Assembly (NCBI RefSeq): GCF_900115905.1
Contig: NZ_FOYD01000002.1
Location: 1-64,000 of the forward strand
Reading direction: 5' to 3'
Length of the DNA: 64,000 nucleotides
Source: Halopseudomonas formosensis
GTDB taxonomy: Bacteria; Pseudomonadota; Gammaproteobacteria; Pseudomonadales; Pseudomonadaceae
Each line of letters begins with the position of its first letter. The stretch's first letter is position 1. Positions 18,996 through 28,556 of the stretch are shown here, in pieces. The notes under the pieces were generated by a model, which saw only the letters and a program-made list of their open reading frames with translations, made no database searches and was not told where the DNA came from. Position numbers and translations under genes: made by a program.

Positions 18996-21900
18996 TCAGC
19001 CGGTGATCTCCTGCCAGTGTTTCTTCAGTCGCTTGTCGGATACCGGCATGCGCGTTCCCAGCTGTTGCGCGAACAGGGATACCCGGTACTCCTCCAGCAT
19101 CCAGCGCCACTGATCCAGGCGTTCATCCTCACGCCCCTCCACCCGGTAACGCTGGCTGAGGGACTGGTACTGCTGCCAGAAACCCTGCAACTCATCGGTC
19201 CAGACCCGGTCGCGCTGCACCTGCCCCGGCAGCTTGTCCAGGCGCTGGGCAATGGCATTGAAGTAGCGGGGATACTGGTCCAGCCACTGGGCCGGCACCT
19301 CGCGCACGAACCCGCGGAACACCAGATTGTCCAGCTGCGTGCGAACGTCGTTCATGGCAATCGCATGGCTCAGGTCGATACGCCCCTTGAAACGCTTCTG
19401 CAGGCCGTGCCAGAGCTTCATAATCTCCAGCACCCGGGCTCCCAGCTTTTCCGCCACCGGTATCAGCTCAGCGCGACCCCGGGCGGCACAGGATTCCAGC
19501 TCCTGCGGACTGCGCGGCAGGGCACTGCCCGGTGCCAGACAGGCACGGTCGATCGCGGCCAGCAGCAGATCCTCGGTCAGCTGCTGCTGAGTGCCGAGAT
19601 CCCGGTAGTAGATCGCCGCTTCCTTCGCGGTCGTCAGTTTCTGCCGCAGATACTTGACCTGCTCCGGCAGGCGCTGCAGCAGCAGGCGCTGAACCCCGTG
19701 CCTGTGCGCCTGCGCGGCCTGCAGAGGGTTGTCGAACAGCTGCTCAACGACCGCCTCGCCCTGCTCCACCCAGGCCGGCCAGAAATCCACATCGATGCCA
19801 GCCTGGCGCCGACTCACCTTGGCCGGTAACGGGGCCTGGCCTGCCTCGGCGGAAGCCTTCTCGGGTGCCGCCGCTACCGGAGCATTGACCCGTTGCTCAC
19901 TGAGCTGACCGGCCATGCGCTGGCACAGCGCGCCGTAGTCCCTGCCGCTGGCCAGTTCACGGCCGTCCTCGTCGACCACCCGGATGCGCATCAGCAGGTG
20001 ATCTTCCAGGCTGACCTGGTCCCAGCTGTCCTCATCCAGGCGCACGCCGGTCATGCGGGTCAGCTCGCGACTCAGCGCCTGGGTCAGCCGTCCTTCACCA
20101 AAGGACATGCGCTCCAGCGCCGCGCTGACGAAATCAGGCACCGGTACGAAATTCTTGCGTATCGACTTGGGCAACCCGCGTACCAGCGCCACGCACTTGT
20201 CATACAGCAGCCCCGGCACCAGCCACTCCAGACGCTGCTCCGGCAGCTGACGCAGCAACGCCAGCGGCACCGTCAGGGTCACCCCATCGGCCTCGTGCCC
20301 GGGCTCGAAATGGTAGCTCAGCGGCAGGGCAATCCGCTCCCAGCGCAGGGTGTCCGGATACTGCTGGGCACTGACCTCATCGGCCTCGCGCTGCAGCAGG
20401 TCGTCCCGGGTCATGTGCAGCAGCTTCGGCTCCTGCTGGCTGGCGCGCTTGAGCCAGCGTTCGAAGCCGGCCAACTGGTGGATATTGTCCGGGACACGCT
20501 GATCGAAGTAGCGATACAGGGTTTCCTCATCCACCAGGATGTCCCGCCGACGGGCCTTGGCTTCAAGTTGATCGAGTTCCTCCAGCAGCGTCTGATTGGC
20601 CCGGTTGAAGGCGGCCCGCCCATGCCATTCCCCGGCCACCAGCGCCTGACGGATGAAGATCTGCCGGGACACCACAGGATCGATCGGACCGTAATGCACC
20701 TTGCGCCTGGGCACTATGATCAGCCCGAACAGGGTTACCTGCTCATAGGCCACCACCTGCCCACGGCGTTTCTCCCAATGGGGCTCGCTGTGGCTGGTAC
20801 GGGTCAGGTGTGCAGCCAGCGGCTCGACCCACTGGGGCTCGATGCGCGCCGCGATGCGACCGTAAAGCCGGGTGGTTTCGGTGAGCTCGGCCACCATGAC
20901 CCAGGCCGGACGCTTCTTCGCCAGCGCCGATGACGGGTGCAGCAGAAAGCGCCGCTGCCGCGCGCCCATGTAGTCGCCATCCTCGGTCTTGTTGCCCAGA
21001 TGGCTGAGCAGGCCGGCCAGCAACGCGCGGTGCACGGCATCATAGCCGGCGGGCTGGCTGTTGAAGGTCATCTGCAGATCGCGGCAGGTCAACAGCAACT
21101 GGCGATGGGTTTCCCGCCATTCGCGCAGGCGCAAATAGTTGAGAAAGTGGCGTCGGCACCAGGCGCGCAGCTGATTCTGGCTCAGCTGCTGGCGCTGCTC
21201 CTCGAAACCACGCCAGAGATTGATGAAGGCGGCAAAATCCGAATGCTCGTCGCGCCACTGGGCATGGGCCTGATCAGCGGCCTGCTGGCGCTCCACCGGC
21301 CGCTCACGCGGGTCCTGCACCGCCAGCGCACTGGCAATGATCAGCACCTCCTCGAGGCTGCCCTGCTCCGCCGCCTCGATCAGCATGCGGCCGATGCGCG
21401 GGTCCACCGGCAGCCGTGCCAGCTGGCGACCCACCTCGGTGATCTTGCCGTCCCGCTCGACTGCACCCAGCTCCTGCAGCAGATTGAAACCGTCACTGAT
21501 GGCACGCCCGTCCGGCGGCTCGATAAAGGGGAAATCCTCGATGCGCCCCAGGCGCAGATGCAGCATCTGCAGTATCACCGCCGCGAGGTTGGTACGCAGT
21601 ATCTCCGGGTCGGTAAAGGCCGGGCGGCTGTTGAAGTCCTCTTCGCTGTACAGCCGCACGCAGATACCCGGCGCCACCCGCCCACAGCGGCCCTTGCGCT
21701 GATCGGCACTGGCCCGGGAAACCGGCTCGATGGGCAGCCGCTGCACCTTGGAGCGCGGACTGTAGCGGCTGATGCGCACCTCGCCCGGATCAATCACGTA
21801 GACGATACCCGGCACCGTGAGTGAGGTTTCCGCCACGTTGGTCGAGAGAATCACCCGCCGACCCGCATGGCGGGAAAAGATCTTCTGCTGTTCGGCCACC

Positions 21901-22892
21901 GACAGCCGTGCATAGAGCGGCAGTATCTCGGTGTGTCTGAGGTTGGCCCTGCGCAGGAATTCGGCGGTATCACGGATCTCACGCTCGCCGGGCAGAAACA
22001 CCAGCGCATCGCCCGGCGGCTGGCCGTTGGCGCGCTCATGCTGCTCCAGCTCGCGCAGGGCCGCGAGAATGCCCTGATCTATGGTCAGGTCTTCTTCAAC
22101 CCGGTTACCGTCCTCATCGGTCTCGGCGGCCAGCGGGCGGTACCAGACGTCCACCGGGTAGGTACGGCCGGATACCTCGATGATCGGCGCCTGATTGAAG
22201 TGCGCGGAAAAACGCTCCAGGTCGATGGTCGCCGAGGTGATGATGACCTTGAGGTCCGGGCGCCTGGGCAGGATGGTCTTGAGGTAACCGAGCAGGAAAT
22301 CGATGTTCAGACTGCGCTCATGGGCCTCGTCGATGATCAGGGTGTCATAGCGGCTCAGGTACCGATCGTTCTGGGTTTCCGCCAGCAGGATGCCGTCGGT
22401 CATCAGCTTGATCAGCGTGCGCTCGTTGCTCTGATCGGTGAAACGCACCTGATAGCCGACCAGCTCGCCCAGCGGCGTACCCAGCTCCTCGGCCACCCGA
22501 CTGGCGACGTTGCGCGCTGCCAGTCGACGGGGCTGGGTATGCCCGATCAGCCCATGGCTGCCGCGACCCAGCTCCAGACAGATCTTCGGCAACTGGGTGG
22601 TCTTGCCGGAGCCGGTGGCTCCGGCGATCACCACCACCTGATGCTCGGCAATCGCCTGGCGGATTTCCTCCCGTTTGGCAGCAATCGGCAGACTGTCGTC
22701 ATAGCGCAACGGCGGCACACTGGCTGCCCGGCTGGCCGCCCGCGCACAGGACGCCGCCAGACGACTCTGCCACTGCTCCAGACGGCCCCTGTCGGGATTC
22801 TTGCCAAGGCTCTGCAGCTGGCGCAGCAGGCGATGGCGGTCCGCAGACATGGCGGCGTCAAGTTGAGAGGCGAAAGTACTGAGATCGGTCAT
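18996..22892 (-). CDS. hrpA: ATP-dependent RNA helicase HrpA
   Basis: A DEAH-box helicase that resolves collided ribosomes and processes mRNA. The 1298 residues have the full length. Walker A GATGSGKTTQ (about 90), DEAH in IIDEAHERSLN (about 188), SAT, and motif VI (ASADQRKGRCGRVAPG) are intact. They are followed by HA2, OB-fold and the C-terminal DUF3418 region (about 700-1298) specific to HrpA. Position beside fadD1/fadD2 matches P. aeruginosa PA3297. It is the only gene between the fadD1 terminator and the FabH2 leader. Confidence 0.95.
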   Translation of the reverse strand: MTDLSTFASQLDAAMSADRHRLLRQLQSLGKNPDRGRLEQWQSRLAASCARAASRAASVPPLRYDDSLPIAAKREEIRQAIAEHQVVVIAGATGSGKTTQLPKICLELGRGSHGLIGHTQPRRLAARNVASRVAEELGTPLGELVGYQVRFTDQSNERTLIKLMTDGILLAETQNDRYLSRYDTLIIDEAHERSLNIDFLLGYLKTILPRRPDLKVIITSATIDLERFSAHFNQAPIIEVSGRTYPVDVWYRPLAAETDEDGNRVEEDLTIDQGILAALRELEQHERANGQPPGDALVFLPGEREIRDTAEFLRRANLRHTEILPLYARLSVAEQQKIFSRHAGRRVILSTNVAETSLTVPGIVYVIDPGEVRISRYSPRSKVQRLPIEPVSRASADQRKGRCGRVAPGICVRLYSEEDFNSRPAFTDPEILRTNLAAVILQMLHLRLGRIEDFPFIEPPDGRAISDGFNLLQELGAVERDGKITEVGRQLARLPVDPRIGRMLIEAAEQGSLEEVLIIASALAVQDPRERPVERQQAADQAHAQWRDEHSDFAAFINLWRGFEEQRQQLSQNQLRAWCRRHFLNYLRLREWRETHRQLLLTCRDLQMTFNSQPAGYDAVHRALLAGLLSHLGNKTEDGDYMGARQRRFLLHPSSALAKKRPAWVMVAELTETTRLYGRIAARIEPQWVEPLAAHLTRTSHSEPHWEKRRGQVVAYEQVTLFGLIIVPRRKVHYGPIDPVVSRQIFIRQALVAGEWHGRAAFNRANQTLLEELDQLEAKARRRDILVDEETLYRYFDQRVPDNIHQLAGFERWLKRASQQEPKLLHMTRDDLLQREADEVSAQQYPDTLRWERIALPLSYHFEPGHEADGVTLTVPLALLRQLPEQRLEWLVPGLLYDKCVALVRGLPKSIRKNFVPVPDFVSAALERMSFGEGRLTQALSRELTRMTGVRLDEDSWDQVSLEDHLLMRIRVVDEDGRELASGRDYGALCQRMAGQLSEQRVNAPVAAAPEKASAEAGQAPLPAKVSRRQAGIDVDFWPAWVEQGEAVVEQLFDNPLQAAQAHRHGVQRLLLQRLPEQVKYLRQKLTTAKEAAIYYRDLGTQQQLTEDLLLAAIDRACLAPGSALPRSPQELESCAARGRAELIPVAEKLGARVLEIMKLWHGLQKRFKGRIDLSHAIAMNDVRTQLDNLVFRGFVREVPAQWLDQYPRYFNAIAQRLDKLPGQVQRDRVWTDELQGFWQQYQSLSQRYRVEGREDERLDQWRWMLEEYRVSLFAQQLGTRMPVSDKRLKKHWQEITG

Positions 22893-22967
22893 GCTTTCCC
22901 GTCAGAAGTCAGAAGGTTCATTGCTCGCGGCAGGGAGCGATCTCCAAACCCCACAAGGTGAGTCCGC

Positions 22968-23003
22968 ACAAAAAAGCCCCAACCGGAAATACCGGAAGGG
23001 GCT
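22968..23003 (-). terminator. Intrinsic terminator after fadD1
   Basis: On the minus strand AGCCCC TTCCGG TATTT CCGGTT GGGGCT forms an interrupted hairpin followed by TTTTTTTG. It lies 28 bases past the fadD1 stop codon. Confidence 0.85.
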
Positions 23004-23030
23004 ATTGTCGCAAAGATGCGGACTCAGGTG

Positions 23031-24719
23031 TTATGCGGCGCCGAGTTTCTTCAGTTCCTCGTCACGCAGCTCGCGACGCAGGATCTTGCCCACGTTGGTG
23101 GTCGGCAGACTGTCGCGGAACTCGACCTCCTTGGGCACCTTGTAGGCGGTCAGTTTGTCACGCATGTGACTGCGCACATCCTCCGCGTTCAGCTGAGCAC
23201 CGGGCTCCTTGACTATGAACACCTTGATCGCTTCGCCGGTCTTCTCGTTCGGCACACCGATGGCAGCACACTGCAGCACACCCGGAATGGCGGCCATGAC
23301 ATCTTCCAGCTCGTTGGGGTACACGTTGAAGCCGGAGACCACGATCATGTCCTTCTTGCGGTCGACAATGCGCATGTAGCCATCTTCCTGGATGATCGCT
23401 ATATCACCGGTACGCAGCCAACCCTCGGCATCCAGCACCTCGTCGGTGGCCTCGGGGCGCTGCCAGTAACCCTTCATCACCTGGGGGCCTTTCACGCAGA
23501 GTTCACCAGGCTCACCTATGCCCAGCTCGCGGCCGTCATCGTCAACCACCTTGCACAGGGTCGAGGGAACCGGGATACCAATGGTGCCTACCTGCACCGC
23601 GTCCGCCGGATTGACCGAAACCACCGGGCTGGTCTCGGTCATGCCGTAGCCTTCGGAGATCTCGCAGCCGGTAACCTTGTGCCAGCGTTCGGCGGTCGCC
23701 TGTTGCAGCGCCATGCCGCCGGACAGTGTCAGTTTCATGCCGCTGAAGTCCAGCTGACGGAACTGCTCGTTGTTGCACAGCGCGGCGAACAGGGTATTGA
23801 GGCCGACGAAGGTCGAGAAGCGCTGACGGGCCATGTCCTTGACCGTCGCCGGAATGTCCCGCGGGTTGGTGATCAGGATATTGTGGCCACCGAGCATCAT
23901 CACCGCCATGCAGTGAAAGGTGAAAGCGTAGATATGGTACAGCGGCAAGGGACAGATGATGACCTCCTCGCCTTCGCGCATGTTCGACGGCATCATCACC
24001 TTGCACTGAAGCATGTTGGCGATCAGATTCCGGTGGGTCAGCATGGCACCCTTGGCGACGCCGGTAGTGCCACCGGTGTACTGCAGCACGGCAGTGTCCT
24101 CGGCCGCCGGGCTGGCTTCACGCAGGCTGCAGGCCGCACCGGCCTTCAGCGCCTTGACGAAGGGCACGGCGCCCGGAATGTTGAACGCCGGCACCATCTT
24201 CTTCACCCGCTTGACCACGGTATTGACCAGCAGGCGCTTGACCGGCGGCAACATGTCGCCGACCTCGGTGACGATGACGTGCTTGACCCCGGTCCTGGGC
24301 ACGACCTGTTCGGCCAGATGCGCCATGTTGGCCAGACACACCAGCGCCTTGGCACCCGAGTCGTTGAACTGGTGCTCCATCTCGCGGGCGGTGTACAGCG
24401 GATTGGTATTGACCACCACATAGCCGGCGCGCATGGCGCCGAAAACGACGATCGGATACTGCAGCACGTTGGGCAGCTGCACGGCAATGCGGTCACCCGG
24501 CTGCAGCCCGGCGTGGGTCTGGAGATAGGCAGCGAACTCCCCGGACAGGCGGTACATCTCGCCCCAGGTGATGGTCTTGCCCAAGTTGGTGAACGCCGGC
24601 TTGTCGGCAAAGCGTTCGCAGGATTCCTTCAGGACTGCCAGAACATTGGGGTACTGATCTGGATTGATCTCGGCGGGAATACCCTCCGGATACTTGTCAG
24701 CCCAAAAACTCTCTTGCAT
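23031..24719 (-). CDS. fadD1: Long-chain fatty-acid-CoA ligase FadD1
   Basis: It activates exogenous fatty acids to acyl-CoA at the inner membrane, the entry step to beta-oxidation. The 562-residue enzyme has the AMP-binding motif YTGGTTGVAKGAML (about 208), EGYGMTETSP (about 350), and the FadD signature GWLRTGDIAIIQEDGYMRIVDRKKDMIVVSGFNVYP. It starts MQESFWADKYPEG. The paralogue FadD2 lies upstream, but a strong terminator between them implies a separate promoter. The pair corresponds to PA3299/PA3300. Confidence 0.95.
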   Translation of the reverse strand: MQESFWADKYPEGIPAEINPDQYPNVLAVLKESCERFADKPAFTNLGKTITWGEMYRLSGEFAAYLQTHAGLQPGDRIAVQLPNVLQYPIVVFGAMRAGYVVVNTNPLYTAREMEHQFNDSGAKALVCLANMAHLAEQVVPRTGVKHVIVTEVGDMLPPVKRLLVNTVVKRVKKMVPAFNIPGAVPFVKALKAGAACSLREASPAAEDTAVLQYTGGTTGVAKGAMLTHRNLIANMLQCKVMMPSNMREGEEVIICPLPLYHIYAFTFHCMAVMMLGGHNILITNPRDIPATVKDMARQRFSTFVGLNTLFAALCNNEQFRQLDFSGMKLTLSGGMALQQATAERWHKVTGCEISEGYGMTETSPVVSVNPADAVQVGTIGIPVPSTLCKVVDDDGRELGIGEPGELCVKGPQVMKGYWQRPEATDEVLDAEGWLRTGDIAIIQEDGYMRIVDRKKDMIVVSGFNVYPNELEDVMAAIPGVLQCAAIGVPNEKTGEAIKVFIVKEPGAQLNAEDVRSHMRDKLTAYKVPKEVEFRDSLPTTNVGKILRRELRDEELKKLGAA

Positions 24720-24849
24720 GAAGCCCCCTGGATGCGTCCGATTGCAGTGTTGCTGCTGTTTTATTTGGTAATGAACAGTACTGATCTCGACCCGTTCGTG
24801 AATATTAAGCTCATTCCGGTCGAAAAGTGGCTGAAGCCTATCAGTTTTT

Positions 24850-24872
24850 CAGAAACCCGGCCAGAGTTTCTG
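24850..24872. promoter_or_regulatory. Inverted repeat in the fadD1 leader, candidate operator
   Basis: CAGAAAC and GTTTCTG are separated by nine bases, 130 bases upstream of fadD1. The half-sites resemble GAAAC/GTTTC of the P. aeruginosa fatty-acid regulator PsrA, but PsrA sites have two to four bases between halves, so assignment to PsrA is not supported. The repeat is seen directly; its role is inferred. Confidence 0.35.
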
Positions 24873-24915
24873 GGAGGCCCGTTACAGACCCTTACACAAG
24901 CCGGAAAACGGACCC

Positions 24916-24962
24916 TGAAAAAGCAAACCGGCGGACAGCGAAATACGCTGCCCGCCGGTTTG
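24916..24962 (-). terminator. Intrinsic terminator after fadD2
   Basis: A long minus-strand hairpin (AAACCGGCGGGCAGCG / CGCTGTCCGCCGGTTT, one mismatch) with a five-base loop and a GCTTTTTC tail, just past the fadD2 stop codon at 24976. Confidence 0.9.
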
Positions 24963-24975
24963 TCTGGGATGTTAC

Positions 24976-26661
24976 CTAGGCGTCGCGAAGCTCCCGGCGC
25001 AGGATCTTGCCTACCGGCGTCATCGGCAGGGACTCCCGCAGTTCATAGTGTTTCGGCACCTTGTATCCGGTGAAGTTGGCCTTGCAGTAGGCCTTGAGCT
25101 CATCCACCGTCAGATCCGGCGAGGAAGGGACGACGAACAGCTTCACCGCTTCTCCGGATTTCTCGTCCGGCACGCCGATGGCCGCCGCGTTGGCGACTTT
25201 GGGATGGGCGGCGACCACATCTTCGATCTCATTGGGATAAACGTTGAAACCGGAGACCAGGATCATGTCCTTGATACGGTCGACGATGCTGACAAAACCG
25301 TCCTCGTCGATCACCGCCACATCGCCGGTACGGAACCAGCCCTCGCTGTCCATGACCTCGGCGGTTGCCTCGGGACGCTGCCAGTAGCCCTTCATGACCT
25401 GGGGCCCCTTCACGCAGAGTTCGCCACGTTCGCCGATCGGCAGTTCATTGCCCTGCTCGTCGATCACCTTGACCGCGGTACCGGGTACCGGCAGGCCGAC
25501 GGAACCGAGGCGGGCCAGGCCGTCCCCCGGGCTGGCGCAGACCACCGGGGAACACTCGGTCAGACCATAACCCTCGCCGATGAGCACCCCCGTCTTGTTC
25601 TGCCAACGCTCGGCGGTGGCCTTGACCAGCGCTGTGCCGCCGGAAGTGGTGCTCTTGAGCCTGGAGAAGTCCAGATCCTTGAATTCGGGGTGATCCATCA
25701 GTGCGACAAACAGGGTGTTGAGGCCGACGATGGAGGAAAACTTCCACTTCTTCAGCTCCTTGACGAAGCCGGGAATGTCGCGGGGATTGGTGATCAGCAC
25801 GTTGTGCTGACCGGACAGCATCATGCACATGCAGTGCACGGTGAATGCATAGATGTGATACAGCGGCAGCGGTGCAATGACCACCTCGCCCCCCTCTTCC
25901 ATCAGGCGGTTGCCCTCGCGATCCAGCTGCTGCATGTTGGCGTGCACCTGCAGCATGTTGGCCACCAGGTTGCCGTGGGTGAGCATGGCGCCCTTGGCCA
26001 CACCCGTAGTGCCTCCGGTGTACTGCAGTACGGCAACGTCATCCAGCGTCCGTGTAACCGGAACCGGGCTGACGCCTTCGCAGCGTGCCAGCGCACTCTT
26101 GAAGGAGACGGCCTGCGGCAGGTTGTAACGCGGCACCATCTTCTTCACGTGCTTGACCGCAGCATTGACCAGAAGACCCTTGAGCCCGGGCAGCATGTCT
26201 CCCATGCGCGCCTCGAACAGGTACTTGATGTCGGTATCGGGCAGCACCTGCTGAACCAGATGACCGAAAATGTTCATGTAGATGAGCGCGCGCGCACCGG
26301 AATCGGTGAACTGATGGCGCATTTCCCGGGCGGTATACAGGGGATTGGTATTGACCACAACCAGACCGGCGCGCATGGCGCCGAAAACCGCTATCGGAAA
26401 CTGCAGCACGTTGGGCATCTGGATGGCGATCCGGTCACCCGGCTTCAGATCGGTGTACTTCTGGATATAGCCGGCAAAGGCCGCAGAGTAGCGTTCGATA
26501 TCCCCCCAGGTCAGGGTCACACCCATATTGGTAAAGGCCGGGCGGTCGGCATGGGTGGCGCAGGAGGCGTCAAACACCTCGAGGATAGAGCCGAACTGGC
26601 TCAGGTCGATATCATTGCTGACCCCATTGGGGCGCTTGTCATTCCAGAACGATGCTTCCAT
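24976..26661 (-). CDS. fadD2: Long-chain fatty-acid-CoA ligase FadD2
   Basis: A second acyl-CoA synthetase of 561 residues, with YTGGTTGVAKGAML, EGYGLTECSPV and the signature GWFRTGDVAVIDEDGFVSIVDRIKDMILVSGFNVYP. A notable change is IKDM in place of the usual RKKDM/RKKDL. The start is set at 26661 (MEASFWNDKRPNG), which aligns with MQESFW of FadD1 and has GGGAG 11 bases upstream; ATGs at 26670 and 26700 are alternatives. In P. aeruginosa FadD1 and FadD2 differ in chain-length preference. Divergent from the MaoC gene. Confidence 0.94.
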   Translation of the reverse strand: MEASFWNDKRPNGVSNDIDLSQFGSILEVFDASCATHADRPAFTNMGVTLTWGDIERYSAAFAGYIQKYTDLKPGDRIAIQMPNVLQFPIAVFGAMRAGLVVVNTNPLYTAREMRHQFTDSGARALIYMNIFGHLVQQVLPDTDIKYLFEARMGDMLPGLKGLLVNAAVKHVKKMVPRYNLPQAVSFKSALARCEGVSPVPVTRTLDDVAVLQYTGGTTGVAKGAMLTHGNLVANMLQVHANMQQLDREGNRLMEEGGEVVIAPLPLYHIYAFTVHCMCMMLSGQHNVLITNPRDIPGFVKELKKWKFSSIVGLNTLFVALMDHPEFKDLDFSRLKSTTSGGTALVKATAERWQNKTGVLIGEGYGLTECSPVVCASPGDGLARLGSVGLPVPGTAVKVIDEQGNELPIGERGELCVKGPQVMKGYWQRPEATAEVMDSEGWFRTGDVAVIDEDGFVSIVDRIKDMILVSGFNVYPNEIEDVVAAHPKVANAAAIGVPDEKSGEAVKLFVVPSSPDLTVDELKAYCKANFTGYKVPKHYELRESLPMTPVGKILRRELRDA

Positions 26662-26785
26662 TGGCTCCATCTCTCCCGTTGGAGTAAGCCAAGCGTCCAT
26701 TTCATGCCTCGATGGACACTTGTGTTGTTATTATTCAGCCCCTAGCCGTGGCTCTGCGCCAAATTACCAGCAATACGGCAAAATA

Positions 26786-26800
26786 CAAAACGCGCTTTTG
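26786..26800. promoter_or_regulatory. Palindromic site in the fadD2/MaoC divergent region
   Basis: CAAAA-CGCGC-TTTTG is a five-base inverted repeat around a five-base GC core, midway between the divergent fadD2 and MaoC starts. It loosely resembles the PsrA motif (C/G-AAAC-N2to4-GTTT-G/C) but is not a full match. It could be an operator shared by the two genes. Confidence 0.35.
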
Positions 26801-26866
26801 TTTCATTTTTGTTTCCTGACACTTCCGGAGCGCTCGCGCCGGTCCGGATCAAATGGAGTCTAGTCG

Positions 26867-27334
26867 ATGTCGATGTTGGAAAACCGTACCTATGAAGAGC
26901 TGTCCGTCGGCGATACGGCCAGTGTCACTCATCTGGTCAGCGAGCGGGATCTGATCCTGTTCGCCACTGTCTCGGGGGATGTGAACCCGGTGCATCTGGA
27001 TGAGGAATTTGCCGCCGCCACCCCATTCAAGGGGCGGATCGCCCACGGCATGCTGTCCGGTGCCCTCATCTCAGCTGCCATTGCCTGTGAATTGCCGGGG
27101 CCCGGAAGTATCTATATCGGTCAGGAACTGAGCTTCCTGCGCCCGGTACGCCTGGGCGATGACATCCGCATCGAGCTGGAAATCCTGGAGAAGCTGCCGA
27201 AGAACCGGGTCCGCATCGCTACCCGGGTAGTCAATCAGGAAGGCAAGAAGGTGGTTGACGGTACCGCCACCGTGATGGCGCCGACCGACAAGGTGAAGAT
27301 CGACCGGCCGACCCTGCCGCCGGTAACCTGCTGA
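26867..27334 (+). CDS. MaoC-family (R)-specific enoyl-CoA hydratase
   Basis: A 155-residue single hot-dog domain enzyme. The hydratase-2 motif is present: Asp and His in SGDVNPVHLDEEFA (about 43-50), then GRIAHGMLSGALIS. Such proteins hydrate trans-2-enoyl-CoA to (R)-3-hydroxyacyl-CoA, linking beta-oxidation to polyhydroxyalkanoate or rhamnolipid precursors. GGAG lies eight bases before the ATG. The gene is divergent from fadD2, supporting a role in fatty-acid metabolism. It resembles PhaJ proteins, but which one is unclear. Confidence 0.85.
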   Translation: MSMLENRTYEELSVGDTASVTHLVSERDLILFATVSGDVNPVHLDEEFAAATPFKGRIAHGMLSGALISAAIACELPGPGSIYIGQELSFLRPVRLGDDIRIELEILEKLPKNRVRIATRVVNQEGKKVVDGTATVMAPTDKVKIDRPTLPPVTC

Positions 27335-27348
27335 ACCTGACGCAGAAA

Positions 27349-27388
27349 TGACAACGGCCGCTCCCTCCCCGGGGCGGCCGTTGTCGTT
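27349..27388. terminator. Bidirectional hairpin between MaoC and YkvI genes
   Basis: ACAACGGCCGC/GCGGCCGTTGT form an 11-base perfect stem with a 12-base loop, between convergent stop codons at 27334 and 27405. The T-runs on both sides are short. Confidence 0.7.
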
Positions 27389-27404
27389 TCAGGCGTTGCC
27401 AGCG

Positions 27405-28514
27405 TTATTTCTGCTGGACGCGCGGGTCCGCCGCCAGTTCCTCGGCGCTGCGGTTGCGGGTACGAATCCAGCTCATGGCAATGGCAATGATCAGCACCAG
27501 ACCTACCACACCCAGCATGGGATACACGGTACCCACCAGCTTGGTGAAGCCGGCCTGACTCAGCCCCAGACCGATGACCGCGAAGATGGCGCTCAGCACC
27601 TTGAAACTCCCGGTTTCCGGGGTGGCGAAGCGCGCACCGAATGCGAAGAACATGCCTACCGCGGTGCTGTAGATCATGCAGATCAGCGCCAGCGACATCA
27701 GCACAGCCAGCCACGGATGGATTGCCTGGGCCAGCAGCAGGGTCGGAATCTCCACACCTACCAGTCGATCAAGGTTGGCGAACAGGCCGATGTTCAGCAC
27801 GATGATCAGGAAACCCAGCCCCAGGCCACCACCGATACCGCCGAGGGCTGCCGCCTTGGGCTGCTTGGTCAGACCACCGATCACCGCCAGCATGGGGAAG
27901 CCCACAGCAATGTTGAAGGACGCATACAGCAATCCGCTCAGCGCCCAGTTCGGCACTTCAGCGCCGAGGAAGGTGATGACCGGAATGTCCTCGGATACCG
28001 CCGACAACTCGGCCTGAGAACCCGTGCTGGTATAGATGGAATAGATGGTGATCGCCAGCACCATGACCAGCAGGAAGGGCATTACGGCACTGATCAGGTT
28101 GATGATGCCCTTGACGTTCAGGCACAGAGTACCGATGACCAGCACCGTCATCAGGATGGAGCCCACCAGGGGCGCCAGACCGAACTGCTGGGCCAGGGTC
28201 GAGCCCGCACCCGCCAGCATCACCACACCCACGCCATACAGGAAGAAGGAGAGGATGACATCCACTACAAAACCGGCTTTCTCGCCGAACAGGATATACA
28301 GCACCTGCTTGTGCGAACCGGCCTGCATGATCGAGCTGATCCGCGCGATCTGCATGCCCAGGAAGGCAAACAGCACCGCTGCCACTACCGATCCCGCTAT
28401 ACCGGCGAGGCCGTACCCGGTAAAGAACTGCAGCACCTCGTTACCGGAGGCAAAACCACCACCAATGACCACGGACATGTAGGCCAACGCGATCTGCAAG
28501 GAGTATTTATTCAT
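27405..28514 (-). CDS. YkvI-family membrane transporter (APC superfamily)
   Basis: A 369-residue integral inner-membrane protein with about ten hydrophobic helices. It opens with SLQIALAYMSVVIGGGFASGNEVLQFF, the broken TM1 with Gly-rich unwound segment typical of amino-acid/LeuT-fold carriers, and matches the YkvI (COG3949) family, whose substrates are uncharacterised. It starts 42 bases after ridA in the dadA-ridA operon, where Pseudomonas normally has the alanine racemase dadX. The context suggests an alanine or D-amino-acid carrier; this is inference. Confidence 0.82.
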   Translation of the reverse strand: MNKYSLQIALAYMSVVIGGGFASGNEVLQFFTGYGLAGIAGSVVAAVLFAFLGMQIARISSIMQAGSHKQVLYILFGEKAGFVVDVILSFFLYGVGVVMLAGAGSTLAQQFGLAPLVGSILMTVLVIGTLCLNVKGIINLISAVMPFLLVMVLAITIYSIYTSTGSQAELSAVSEDIPVITFLGAEVPNWALSGLLYASFNIAVGFPMLAVIGGLTKQPKAAALGGIGGGLGLGFLIIVLNIGLFANLDRLVGVEIPTLLLAQAIHPWLAVLMSLALICMIYSTAVGMFFAFGARFATPETGSFKVLSAIFAVIGLGLSQAGFTKLVGTVYPMLGVVGLVLIIAIAMSWIRTRNRSAEELAADPRVQQK

Positions 28515-28556
28515 TCTTCTATCTCAACTGTAATTTTATAATTCTAGTCGGCCGTC

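Noticed and set aside
24720..24915. Canonical PsrA operator upstream of fadD1
   Set aside because: The only GAAAC/GTTTC repeat has a nine-base centre, while known PsrA sites have two to four bases between halves.
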